64,000 bases of DNA from Chamaea fasciata (taxonomy: Eukaryota > Chordata > Aves > Passeriformes > Sylviidae). Of the stretch, positions 14,020 to 24,464 are shown piece after piece. A program made the position numbers and the translations under genes. Every line of letters starts with the position of its first letter. Position 1 is the first letter of the stretch. The stretch is taken from the NCBI GenBank assembly GCA_029207755.1, contig JARCOQ010000002.1, positions 57,763,172-57,827,171 of the forward strand, in the 5' to 3' direction. The notes under the pieces are model-generated. The model had not been told where the DNA came from, did not search any database, and worked only from the letters and a program-made list of their open reading frames with translations.

Positions 14020-14290
14020 GCTTTTCTTGCAAGTAATTTAACTTGCAAAGACATGTGCAGACACCTTTGCAAAGGCAGTGGCCAGATGCTTGCCAGACTC
14101 ATTTATTTGCCTGAGTGTCAAGCCTTCAGCCAGGCAGTCATATAAAACTGCACACACTATTTCATATATCTGGCAAGAGCGTGGATTGAAATCTCCCAGT
14201 TTCCATTAATCACGGTATAATTCACAGACTGTTCACCACAGTCGTCAATCGAATTTATATGTGCAATGCAATTTGCAAAGGGTAAATTCA
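14020..14290. promoter_or_regulatory. Candidate regulatory patch (TTGCAA cluster)
   Basis: Four TTGCAA motifs lie within about 250 bases (14027-14032, 14043-14048, 14067-14072, 14273-14278); the third sits in the perfect 12-bp palindrome CCTTTGCAAAGG (14064-14075). ATTAATC and ATAATT homeodomain-like cores lie between. The patch carries little simple repeat and has the mixed texture of many vertebrate conserved enhancers, but conservation cannot be seen from one genome. This is a guess from motif density only. Confidence 0.2.
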
Positions 14291-15803
14291 TGTGTCTTAT
14301 TTGATTAGTCATGCTAAGAGCAATAATATGACATCTTTAATTTTTTCTTCTATGTAGACAGTTTTCATCAGCGCAAACTGACCGCTATGGCCATCAGAGT
14401 CTTAGAGAAAAGAGCATGCTACTTTTTCCACTGGAAAAAAGGAAAAGTGATGATATAACAACCCGCTTCCTAACAGACTGTCTAATCTTTATATTTTAAT
14501 TTATCCCATGCTGAGAAATTTGTATATTTATGTAAGCTTCACTAGTTCCAGGTAGCCAGCTATGATTAAAGGTTTCTCTGAGGAAGATTTCTTAACAAAT
14601 TATTTCTGTTTATATTGCATATCATTCGGTGGTTCCTTTATTTCAAAAAATTATGGTATTAGGTAATTTCATTTTTAAACTAATTTTTTTAATTTTAAAC
14701 TTTTTCAGTCATTTTAATGTTCTTACCTCATAGAAAAAAAGCTCAAAAAGATATACTTTTATGCTATCTGGGTTTGGGTCTATTTCACATTCACCTACCA
14801 TCCATGCATTTGAGAGTCTAGTCAAGAGATGTTATCAAGCCTTCAGAAAGACGAACTAGGTATAAGACTTTATTAACCTTCTAGGCAAGTCAGATGTAAG
14901 AGATGCAGAATATTTAAATTTATTTTTAAGAGCATTTGTCTGATACTTCTGAAGAAGGAAAACTGGTAACCTTTCTCCCCCACTCAATTTACTGCTTTAA
15001 TAAGTTTATAGAAATAAGTTCCCAGTGAGCAGAAACACGTAAGTGTAAAATTTCCTGAATCTTCAGAAAAGAACCTGGAAAGAAAGTTATACTGAAATAT
15101 ATTGAATCAAACTAGATTACACTTAATCACCGTAAGTGGCAACCACATCCTTACATCTTAAAAGGTATTTACTTGGATCACATCAAAGTAACAATCCTAA
15201 GTGAAGATTGATCTGTGTAACTGTGATCCCTGTACTTTTCTGCTTGTCATGCTTTAATCCTATAAGCTATGAAGATGCAAGGAACAGATCAGCTGCCTTG
15301 TTACATTTTACCTGGTTATACTTACTCATACAATCTTCATTTCTGCTTGACAGCAGGTAACCTATAATTTTATCAAGGATGAGAACATTTAACAAGTAAA
15401 ACCACGAGATGCAGACTAAGTACTTAAAAATAGAATGACCTCTTTATTTCTCATCATACATTTCTCCCCTTCTGTTTAAATAGCTTACTATCCTTCAAGT
15501 TAGAAAATTAAGTGGTCGATAGATGAATCGTGCCTCTTGCAGGTACTAGAAATATATACACTTGAGACATGAGGTTATTAAAATGTCTGCACTCTTCTTA
15601 TTCTTCTAAGAAGAGTGAAAAAAATCTGCTCAAATACATTGGTGGTTTATGAAAGCCCAGCTTAATTAATAAATTCTAATCATTTACTGTATATGCTAAA
15701 TAGCAAAACTTAGGTTTAAATTTTTATATACTGCTTTTATTTCCTCAGTAAAACACTTGTTCCCTCAATGTTCACAGGTGGACTTTCTTGGAGTTACTGA
15801 AAG

Positions 15804-15974
15804 ATGATGGATATATACTCCAGAGATGTTAGATTATTAAAACCGTGGAAAAGGGATGAGCCTGAAGCCATGGACATTGTTATTGCCTTTGTCTTCATGC
15901 ACTTTGGATTCTACTTCTCTCAGTTGTACCGCTGCTCCTCCACCTTTACATCTTTGAAAGCAGTTGCTTTGTAA
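15804..15974 (+). CDS. 56-codon small ORF with a hydrophobic segment (doubtful)
   Basis: I do not recognise this product. The frame opens at tandem ATG ATG codons; the second (15807) has A at -3 and G at +4, a good vertebrate initiation context, and an in-frame TGA lies two codons upstream. The 56-residue product starts hydrophilic (MMDIYSRDVRLLKPWKRDEP), has a hydrophobic stretch at about residues 23-41 (MDIVIAFVFMHFGFYFSQL) and ends LKAVAL. This resembles a one-pass membrane micropeptide, but open frames of this size are frequent by chance. No promoter, splice site or poly(A) signal supports expression. More likely spurious than real. Confidence 0.1.
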   Translation: MMDIYSRDVRLLKPWKRDEPEAMDIVIAFVFMHFGFYFSQLYRCSSTFTSLKAVAL

Positions 15975-16020
15975 CTTTTCATTTTCTCAGATCTAAAACA
16001 TTTTCCCCCCCGTCTATGCT

Positions 16021-16130
16021 TCTGGTTTTTTTGTTGTTTGTTTGTTTTTGGTTTTGTTTTGTTTTTTTTAATTATTATTTGTTCATTTTATTTTGTGTTT
16101 TTTGTGGTTTTTTTTTTTCTTTCTCTCTGC
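16021..16130. repeat. T/G-rich low-complexity tract
   Basis: TTTG and TTTTG units mixed with T runs and a short ATT block. A phenylalanine-rich open frame across it is an artefact of composition. Confidence 0.85.
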
Positions 16131-16165
16131 TTGTTAACCTTTTGTACACCTTTAAGCTGGAAAAG

Positions 16166-16209
16166 CAAAACCTTGACATGATATTCTCAAAACCTTGACA
16201 TGTTATTTT
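16166..16209. repeat. 22-bp tandem duplication
   Basis: CAAAACCTTGACATG occurs at 16166-16180 and again at 16188-16202; each is followed by a similar 7-base AT-rich spacer, giving a two-copy tandem repeat with a 22-bp period. Probably replication slippage. Confidence 0.85.
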
Positions 16210-17572
16210 CCTACACAGCTACATTCATGACTAAAGAAACGAAATGCAAAAAATAATGATTTTTCCTCTAGTTTGCTACATTTCTGTGAACAAGGAAGGT
16301 GAATATACAAATTAGACTTGAATTTGTTTTGTTTTCTTGGGATTTTTCCCTTGAATTTTCTGCTTTATTCTTTAATGGGTGTCTGCACAGTTGCATTCAG
16401 ACTCTGAGACTTCTGCTTAAGGAAAACTGATACAGGAGATATGATTATTGGCTGAAGAAATTTCAAATTTTTTAGAGAATTTTGAGAAAAGTCAAAACAA
16501 GCAATCCTCTACCAATGAGGAAAAGCAGCAGTTAGAGGCAATGGTGTTACTTCTATAAAATATTGGTTACTTCTTTTTTAACCAACTTCATCACTCTTTG
16601 AGGGTTTTTTTTCCATTTCTAGGCAGAAGGGGAGCAGAACAGAAGAGTGGCAGAACAGAGGCTATTTGCTTACCTAAGTAATATATTTTTAGGCTGTGAG
16701 TAGATCACCATGAAGTGGATTAATTTCTCTTGTCATGTAGCTATTTTACAGCCATCGTTTCCACCATATTGATTCCCAAATAAAGTATTTTATTTGTATC
16801 TACACCACTTCACCATCATGTGAAAAGTTTTGAAGGATGCCTATGTACAGCTTGCAGATGCTACAAAGAGCCCAGAAGCAGATGCAGCACACGCATGAGG
16901 CTGTGGCTAGGGTAAGATCTTGGATCATGCAAAAAAGGAATTCTATTCTGCCTACAGGACTATAGCAATATCTTTGAACAGCAGGATATCAGTGGCCATG
17001 ATTACTCTAGGGCCATCCCACCAAAGAGCTGCTCTCTTATGCTCTCTTTCTCTTTACATTTAATATAGAGGGAATTAAATGTTCTCTATGTTAGAAACCT
17101 CTGATGAGTTCTTATCAGTGACACTCTTGTTGCTTCTTAATCTGTGTGGGCATGAACCCATGTTTGAGACACTAAAATCTTCAACTACAGTATGATACAA
17201 GAAAAAATGGGATAATCATCAGCAAGGTGATATTAGCTAGATAAGAGAGTTTAAATCTTACACATTAAAAAATGGCCATCTTTGTAAAACACTTTTGTAA
17301 TTCTTTACTATATTAGGATAGGATCCTCGTGGAAGCAATGTAGACTTACATACAAGACAAGAAAGTGATCTGAGACGAAGCTATAAGTAAGGGCAAATCA
17401 TGCTTGACCAATCTGGTGACCTGCTGTGAGGGAGTGCTGCAATGGTCAACAAACGAAGACAAGAGTGATGTCAGCTACATGGACTTCTGTAAGGACTTTA
17501 ACAGTCCCACACAACATCCTTATCTCTAAATTGGAGTAATATGGGTTGGAAAGGTGGACTGTTCTGGGTAAG

Positions 17573-17610
17573 GGGATGGATGAATGAATGGATGGGTGGA
17601 TGGATGGGAG
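17573..17610. repeat. GGAT/GAAT-rich tetranucleotide repeat inside CR1
   Basis: About nine imperfect GGAT, GAAT or GGGT units. Such an expansion inside the RT region of a CR1 arose after insertion. Confidence 0.85.
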
Positions 17611-17875
17611 GAGCAAAGAGTTTTGGTCAATAGCTCTGCCCATGTGTAGGGCAATGATGAATGGTGTCCCCCATCAGGGTCTGAGTCTACTAGGGTTCAG
17701 TCCTGGGATTTGTGTTCTTCAGTATCTTCATCAACGACATGGACAGTGGGATCAAGTGAACCCTCAGAAAGTTTGCAGATGTCACAAAACATAGAGCACT
17801 GCAGTTGAAAAAACAGGTTGTGATGTCATTCAGGGAGAACTGGACTATTTTGAGAACTGGGCTCACAGGAACCTC

Positions 17876-18256
17876 ATGAAGTTCAACAAGTCCAAGTGTA
17901 CGGTGCTACACCTGGGTCACAGCAATTCCAGATATGAGTATAGACTGGGAGATGAACTCATTGAAAACAGTCCTGTGAAGAAGGACTCATGGCTTCTGGT
18001 GAATGAAAAGATGGATGTGGGCCAGCAGTGTGCACTTGCAGCCCAGAAGGCAAAGTGCACGCTGGATTGCATCAGAAGAGGGGTGACCATCAGGTTGAGA
18101 GAGGTGATTCTGTCCCTCTGCTCTGGTGAGATTTCACCAAGCAGTAATATGTCCAGCTCTGGGGTCCTCAGCAAAATAAAGATGAGGACCTGCTACTTCT
18201 TGAGGGTCACCAAATTGGTCAGAGGGGTGGAAGTTGACCAGAGGGCTTTCCTATGA
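17876..18256 (+). pseudogene. CR1 ORF2 C-terminal remnant
   Basis: A 126-codon open stretch starting MKFNKSKCTVLHLGHSNSRY, the conserved CR1 block just downstream of the reverse-transcriptase catalytic motif (family form: MKFNKAKCKVLHLG). It continues with the conserved blocks recognisable as the YRLG, LGVLVDEK-like and CALAAQKA segments before the frame is lost. In intact elements this part belongs to the thumb and C-terminal region of the RT protein. Upstream catalytic sequence is in other frames and damaged, so no function is expected. Confidence 0.88.
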
Positions 18257-18607
18257 AGACAGCAGGGGACTGCTCAGCATGGAGAGAACTCTAGAGGGAT
18301 CTCATTGCAGCCTTCCAATACTTAAAGGGCTGATAAAAAAGAAGGAGAGTAACTTTTTACACAACAGATAGTGATAGGAAAAGCAGGAACAGTTTAAAAT
18401 TAAAAGAGAGATTCTTCACTGTGGAGGCATTGAGGCACTGGAACAAATTGCCCAGAGAAATTGAGGATGTTCCAAACTTGGAAGTGTTCAAGGTCAGGTT
18501 AGATGGGGCCCTGAGCAACCTGACATAGTGGGTGGAATCTCTGACTATAGTTGGAACTAGATGATCTTCAAGGTCCCTTCCAACCCAAATAATTCTATGG
18601 TTCTGTG

Positions 18608-19582
18608 TCCCTTTTTAGCTGAGCTCAGATTGCCACTTGCCCAGTGCTGGGAGCTCTGTGGTATTCAGGTAAATCCTGTCACGGTGCAGGTGCAATGCAT
18701 TTCCTCTTCTTTCCTTCTGGTATTTTAGAGGGGTTAAGGGGGGAATGCATCCAACTAGTGTCTAAATAAGAACCCCACAGACTCCTTACCCTTTTTTACT
18801 TTGTGTAATTACAATCTAAACAAGACAGAGCTTAAAGGGAGAGAAACTTACTTCATAGGAAATGAAGCCAGATATAGGCAAATTTAGTCTGCTGCTAGCA
18901 GAAGTGACAGATAAAATACACTTCCCAAATTTTTATGCATGTCTGGTAACAACAAAACAAAAGACAATTTAGTTGCTTCCCAGGCTGCCGAGCTGTACAA
19001 TCTGCTGTTAGAAACATAACTGCATCTAAAATCAATTAGTATTTTTGTTTTCAGTGTGAAAAACTATTTGTTCTGGATGTTAAGTGGTTGTCAACAATAA
19101 CAAGTATTTTTGCAGTTCAGCCAGAAAGCATGCATCTTCTCAAAAGTGATGGTTGATACAGCTATTGTTCTGCAGTCATGACAATGACTGAAATAAGACC
19201 ACATGATTCTGAAAGGCTGGCAAAAGAGAAAAAAAATCCCAAAAGGCCTAATATGAGACCAAAAATACCTTAGTCAGGCAAGCTTATCCTCCAAAATTCT
19301 GATCCTAGAATATATATTGAAATGATAATTTGGATCACTTAAATTTCCAAAACTTCAGCTTCACAAATGTATAAAAATAATAGTTATCAAAATCTCAGCT
19401 GCCTTTAGAATTCCTCTCAGTTGAAATACTAGTTACCCACTTGACTACAACAACAACAGATGTTTAAGTCTCTGTGAAGTTCTCTGACCTCAGCTGGGAT
19501 ATGCTATGCTACACAGATCTGTGTCCTTAGGGCCATTTGTACAGGTTTTCAGAGGAGCATCTGAAAATGAAGCAAATGAAGG
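18608..19582. other. Unique non-coding stretch
   Basis: Nothing recognised: no mobile element, no open frame of interest. Confidence 0.6.
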
Positions 19583-19792
19583 CCCTTCCCTTCCCTTCCC
19601 TTCCCTTCCCTTCCCTTCCCTTCCCTTCCCTTCCCTTCCCTTCCCTTCCCTTCCCTTCCCTTCCCTTCCCTTCCCTTCCCTTCCCTTCCCTTCCCTTCCC
19701 TTCCCTTCCCTTCCCTTCCCTTCCCTTCCCTTCCCTTCCCTTCCCTTCCCTTCCCTTCCCTTCCCTTCCCTTCCCTTCCCTTCCCTTCCCTT
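19583..19792 (+). repeat. (CCCTT)42 pentanucleotide satellite
   Basis: Forty-two uninterrupted CCCTT units (210 bp), with no base deviation visible. Both strands are open in all frames because neither unit can make a stop, giving spurious SLPFP and GREGK repeat peptides. The strand is pure pyrimidine, so the tract has triplex (H-DNA) potential. The perfect periodicity implies recent expansion and likely length polymorphism. Confidence 0.97.
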
Positions 19793-19876
19793 TCTTTCTT
19801 TTTTCTTTTTCATCCTTTTTTCTTTCTTTTTTTATTTTCTTTTTTCTTATCTCCCCTCCCCTTCCCTCCTCTCTCC
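19793..19876. repeat. Imperfect polypyrimidine tract
   Basis: Continuation of the pentanucleotide array as TTTC/TTTTC and CCCCT-rich sequence with rare A. Together with the array, it makes roughly 290 bp of nearly uninterrupted pyrimidines. Confidence 0.9.
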
Positions 19877-19978
19877 TGAAACAGCATTTTCAGTACACAG
19901 AGGAAGTTGCTGTAACACCAAAGTGAGACTGATAGTCCAGGATAGATATGTTTGCACTTCTCCTTGCTTAGTCTCATG

Positions 19979-19979
<1 letters not shown>

Positions 19980-20041
<62 letters not shown>
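19980..20041. repeat. (AC)30 microsatellite
   Basis: Thirty uninterrupted AC units, 104 bp downstream of the polypyrimidine tract. Can adopt Z-DNA and should be highly polymorphic. Confidence 0.97.
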
Positions 20042-20043
<2 letters not shown>

Positions 20044-21221
20044 TAAAATGTAAGCATCCAGCATTTTTAACAGATTATACTTCATTCACTTTTGCTGTTG
20101 TTAGGATTATTTAGTTTTCTTTTCCCAGATGATATTTTTCTTTTGAAATATATAGTGGATTTTAATTTATGAAATCTTATTGAAAAGTTATTACACTATG
20201 GTATTTTGGTACCTCTGTTCCAAACAGCTCTAATATTCTTAGACAGTCAGCAAGGCGTCTGGCTGTCTGCAATATTAATAGCTGAACATTTCTTCTGAAG
20301 AATGGAATGCACTGTATTGCTGCAATTGCATGAAAAAAAAAGTGTTTAGCAATATGGAAAAGGCTCTGGGACCTTGGATGCCAGTTCTGGGAGGGATGAA
20401 TTTATGGGCAGAACAATCTCTCTCCTCAAACTGACATCTGAGATCCCAGAGGCTTTCTTGGTAACACTGAGGAGCTTCTTTTTTCCATGATTTTCTAACA
20501 TTATAATGCATGCTGTGTGTAAGATTCTGAAAAATTTCACACTCAAAGCAATAATGACAAACTTAGGCTTGAAAAATGCCCACCCCTCTTTCAATATTAC
20601 TGAAAAACTTTTACTAAAAAACATTTAGCAGCAATTTTCTTAAGAAAGCTGGAAGAAGCTTTTTGCAATGAAGGGCAAAGGAGAGCAGAGTTCAAAATCA
20701 AATGGCTGCATTTACTTTTTATTGAAACCTCTTCTATGTGTTCAGAATGGGTAAATGAGTCAGTCTTGAAAAATAAGCTACACAGTCTCCATACAACTAA
20801 ATTAGACAGTACATCATCATTTTTATGTCTCCTTTTCATTTCACTTATTGCAGTAGCTCTCGTATCATTACCTACAGTTCTAAAAGAAATTGCCCAAGCC
20901 TACACATTTTTCTCAAACAATATTGTGAGTTTCCTGAGTTCTCTTTGTTAAGCACAAGAGTCAGTCTGAGTCTAAAGGATTTTGCTATTAATTTGAATGG
21001 AAACTTTGCTTTGTCTCACTGATTTGGGCTATCTCAGCCCAACCAATGCTGTCACTTGAACAGAGAAAGAAGAATGTCCACATAAAAATTCCTTCTCTTT
21101 CCTCCACATATAATACTCTAACATGCAGGGCCTTATATATTCTTTGTAGAAGAAAGTACCTTAAGGAAGCTGATTATTAGCCAATTTCATTCTGAACACA
21201 TTTAGGGATCAAAAAATTGCA
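20042..21221. other. Unique non-coding stretch
   Basis: No gene or mobile element recognised. Short overlapping frames on both strands show no domain. Confidence 0.6.
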
Positions 21222-21577
21222 GAATCACAGAGGGATTGGAAGAGACCCTCAAGGATTATCCATTCCAACTCCTGGCCCTGCACAGCACCATCCCTAAGAG
21301 TCACACCATGTGTCTAAGAGCATTGTTCAAATTCTTCTTGAAATTTTCCAAGCTGGTGCTGTGCCTGCTTCCCTGGGGAGCCTGTTCCAGTGCCCAACCA
21401 CCCTCTGGGTGAAGAACCTTTTTCTAATATTTTTTCTAATATTCAACCTAAACCTCCCCTTGCACAACTTCAGACCATTTCCTCAAGTCCTATCATTGGG
21501 CACCAGAGAGAAGAGGTCAATGTCTCCCCCTCCTTTTGCCCTCACAAAAATTTTGTTCAAGCTGAGGCCACCCCAGC

Positions 21578-22000
21578 TCAGAGCAGAGCGGGACAAACCC
21601 CTCTCTTACCTGGCTGGCCATGCTGTGCCTGAAGTACCCCAGGACAGGGTTGTCCCTCCTGGATGCCAGGGCACTGCTGACTCCTGTTCAACTTGCCATC
21701 AACCAGGACCCCCAGGTCCCTTTCCATGGCACTGCTCCCAGCATCACATTCCTTAGTCTGTCTGTGCATCCAGGGTTGTCCCACCCCAGGTGCAGAATCC
21801 GGCACTTGCCCTTGTTGAACTTCATTGGTGAAGTTCAGCTTGGTGATTGCCCAGACCTCTGATTTGTCTGGGTCTCTCTGCAGGGCCTCCCTGCCCTCAA
21901 GAGAGTCTGCTGCTCTTCCCAGTCTTGTATCATCTGAGAAGTTGCTTAGTATCCCTTCCAGTCCTGCATCCAAGTAATTTATGAAGATGTTGAAGAGCAC
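21578..22000 (-). pseudogene. CR1 reverse-transcriptase remnant (catalytic DD block)
   Basis: 140-codon open stretch continuing the previous remnant. It opens with MLFNIFINYLDAGLEG, then NFSDDTRLG, which corresponds to the F/Y-A-D-D catalytic box. The two aspartates are kept but the alanine has become serine. Downstream RDLGVLVDGKLNRSQQC is a conserved CR1 block; after it the frame shifts (PGIQEGQPCPG replaces the usual sequence) and the similarity is lost. Not expected to be translated. Confidence 0.9.
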
Positions 22001-22042
22001 AGGGCCAAGGGTGGAGCCCTGTGGAATCCCATTAGTGACAGG

Positions 22043-22618
22043 TCACCAGGCTGATGTCACCCTATTCACTACAACCCTCTGTGCCCAACCTGTGAGCCAG
22101 TTGCTCACCCATTGCATGATGTGCTTATCCAGCTGTGAGCTGGACATTTTATCTGGCAGGATCCTGTGAGAGACAGTATTAAAAGCTTTACTGAAATCCA
22201 AAAAGATTACATCAACTGGCTTCTCTTGATCAATCAGGTGAGTTACTTTGTCATTAAAAGAAATTACTTTTGATAAGTAGGACCTTCCTCTCATGAAGCC
22301 GTGCTGGCTGTGACCAGTGTCTTTCAGGTGTTTTTCAGTATCTCTCAGGATAATCTTCTCCACAACTTTGCCAGGCACTGAAGTGAGACTGACAGGCCTG
22401 TAGTTTCCAGAATCCTCCTTCTTGCCCTTCTTGACAATCAGGATAATATTTGCTAGCCTCCAGTCAGCTGGGACCTCTCTGGTTTCCCAAGACTGATGAG
22501 AGATCATCAAGAGAGGTTTTTCAACTGAAAGGTAAAAATTAATTTTAGTGGAAATTCTCAGAGTTTGCAAATCTGTCCAGCTAAGGATCTCAGCTTTTAC
22601 AAAATCCTTAATTATCAA
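22043..22618 (-). pseudogene. CR1 reverse-transcriptase domain remnant (N-terminal half)
   Basis: A 191-codon open stretch. Conserved non-LTR reverse-transcriptase blocks appear in order: WETREVPADWRLANI (about residues 65-79), KKGKKEDSGNYRPVSLTS (about 84-101), SQHGFMRGRSYL (about 127-138), and VDVIFLDFSKAFNTVSH (about 157-173), which carries the first catalytic aspartate in FLDFSKAF. It ends after RVVVNRVTSAW at a stop where intact elements continue into the VPQGS block. The first ~60 residues resemble CR1 less and may include flank. The full protein would reverse-transcribe CR1 RNA at a nicked target. Here it is a fossil. Confidence 0.93.
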
Positions 22619-24417
22619 AAAACACTGATGTTGGAATGATCTTCTTCAAGTGCATAACTCTGAAAGTGACATCTTCCAGTATTATGGCAGAATAGTAAAA
22701 AAGGCAACTCCACAGATTCTCTAGAGAGATAACTCTGAGTATGTTCAGTAATAATTGAACTAATTAATAGAAAACTCTTAATATTTTACGAAATTCAATT
22801 AGTATAATAAACAGCGATACATAAGCATCTCACATTTTTCAGATTAATTAAAAAAATATTCTATTGGAACTGATTTGCCATATCTAAACAACTGTTTTTC
22901 AAGAGTTGTTTGGTGGTGGAATATATAATGAAAAAATATCTGCCTGTCACTTGAAAGAAATAATAAGATAGCAAAAAGCTGGAAAAAAATGATGTGATGA
23001 GAAGAGGCCACCTTCCAGTTCAATCATTCAATCAGCCTGTTTCTTTTCTTCTGGATTTTCCTGCCAAGCTGAAATATTGTGGTTTTAATATGCAATATAT
23101 TGTACAGTAACATCAGTCAGTGTTCACACTGAATATGGAAACTTTAGACATTACATGGATACATAATAACGTACTATGAAAATATATTAAGATAGTCTAT
23201 TCAAAAGCATCATTCTCTGTCTGTGCAAATGAATAAGTGAATCAATTATTTCAGATCAGTTGTCAAAGAAGTGGAAAGAATAAGTTAATTTTATCATAAA
23301 ACAGTTAGGATAACAGTCAGAGTTAGTTAATGTGGCATTTATTTCAGGGAAATAACTAGAAGTAAAAGTTTATTTCATATACAGAGGTATATATTGTTAG
23401 GCTGAAAAGATTTTATTTTTTTTGTATTATTTAAAAACATTTTTACGCTGTTCATGTTGTTATTTTGTATTGACAGCATTAAAAACCAACAACTACTTTA
23501 GTTGCCAGTTAACAGCTGACAGTTTAGTCAAAACATTCAAGTTTTCTTCATGTACAAACTTTTTGTTGAAATTGTTGAAAGAACATTGTATGATTTTGGA
23601 AATTGCTTGAATCCTACCTTCCTTCACCCCAACATGGATTTATTCCAGTGAGAAAAGTATTTTATGAAAAAATACTAAAAAATACTTCCCTTCTAGAGGT
23701 TGAACACCAATTACATGTGTCCCTATCAGAATGACAGCCAGCAGAAAAACCTCCTTTATATGTTGATGAAGTATCACTATAGGTTAAGTTCAGATGCTAA
23801 AGTCATCTAGCACCTAGTGCTTTTGAAGTCACTAAAACCATGATTAGGTTTTAGCTGTGGTGGCTACAGAAGAAGTTGTGCTTTGATCTCACAGCTTTTC
23901 ATTACTTGAAAGTTCAGAGTGTTTAGTGTGCCTGTAGCATGGTATGAGAGAGAAAGTACCACTCTCTCATCCAGCACATTTAAAAAGTTTTGTCTCTCAC
24001 ACTGAGGCAGCTCTACTAATTTCAGTGAGACTGGCACAACTGAAAAGAGAAACCAGACTAGGAAAGACTAGACCCTGTTGCACACACTTACCTTTGTTGC
24101 ATATATTTATCTATGTCTGCAAAATGCGTGACATAAAAATGTACAGCCTGCCCAACTGTGATATATAGTGTCAGTTTAATTCAGTGCTTTGCACTTTGCA
24201 TTCCTCCCTCCAATTCCTATTATAGGTGACCATCACTAAACTTGGATTCAAGGTAACAATGATTTTCCTGGCAGAGATGCCTTTTCCTAAGCAGACTCCA
24301 TGAGTAATTGTGTGGGCAGCTTTTGAGTTACTCGTGATGATTAGACTGCTGCTGAGAAATCTGAGCTACCTTCTCCCCTTGCATGTCATTTCCTTTTAAT
24401 TCACTTTGATTCAGGGA

Positions 24418-24464
<47 letters not shown>

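Larger units (their letters stand above)
11293..17384. other. Unique non-coding stretch
   Basis: No gene or recognised mobile element apart from the small features listed separately (inverted-duplication arm, TA microsatellite, TTGCAA cluster, small ORF, T/G-rich tract). 13240-13640 is strikingly purine-rich on the plus strand. A perfect 8-bp hairpin (GCTCAGAT/ATCTGAGC) lies at 13250-13270 and a perfect 10-bp hairpin (CACTCTTCTT/AAGAAGAGTG) at 15590-15617. Confidence 0.55.
17385..18607 (+). mobile_element. CR1 LINE, 5'-truncated, plus orientation
   Basis: Begins in the reverse-transcriptase part of ORF2 (GGCAAATCATGCTTGACCAA near 17393 is a standard CR1 phrase), runs through the C-terminal region and the short 3' UTR, and ends with AATTCTATGGTTCTGTG, the octamer-like tail of avian CR1. 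The retrotransposon would copy itself by target-primed reverse transcription; this copy is dead, with frameshifts and stops throughout. A GGAT/GAAT-rich expansion at 17573-17610 interrupts it. The 5' edge is approximate because similarity fades upstream of 17390. Confidence 0.92.
21222..22618 (-). mobile_element. CR1 LINE, 5'-truncated, minus orientation
   Basis: The 3' end lies at 21222 (AGAATCACAGAGGGATTGGAA, the reverse complement of a CR1 tail) and the element runs leftwards in coding sense from about 22618. It keeps the reverse-transcriptase domain (22043-22618, continued at 21578-22000), then jumps to the 3' end with a gap: much of the C-terminal RT/thumb coding seen in full-length CR1 is missing around 21540. 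It is the best preserved CR1 of the window, yet frameshifted and inactive. Confidence 0.95.

Noticed and set aside
19490..19979. Long open frames with SLPFP or GREGK repeats on both strands
   Set aside because: Produced entirely by the (CCCTT)42 array, which cannot contain stop codons.
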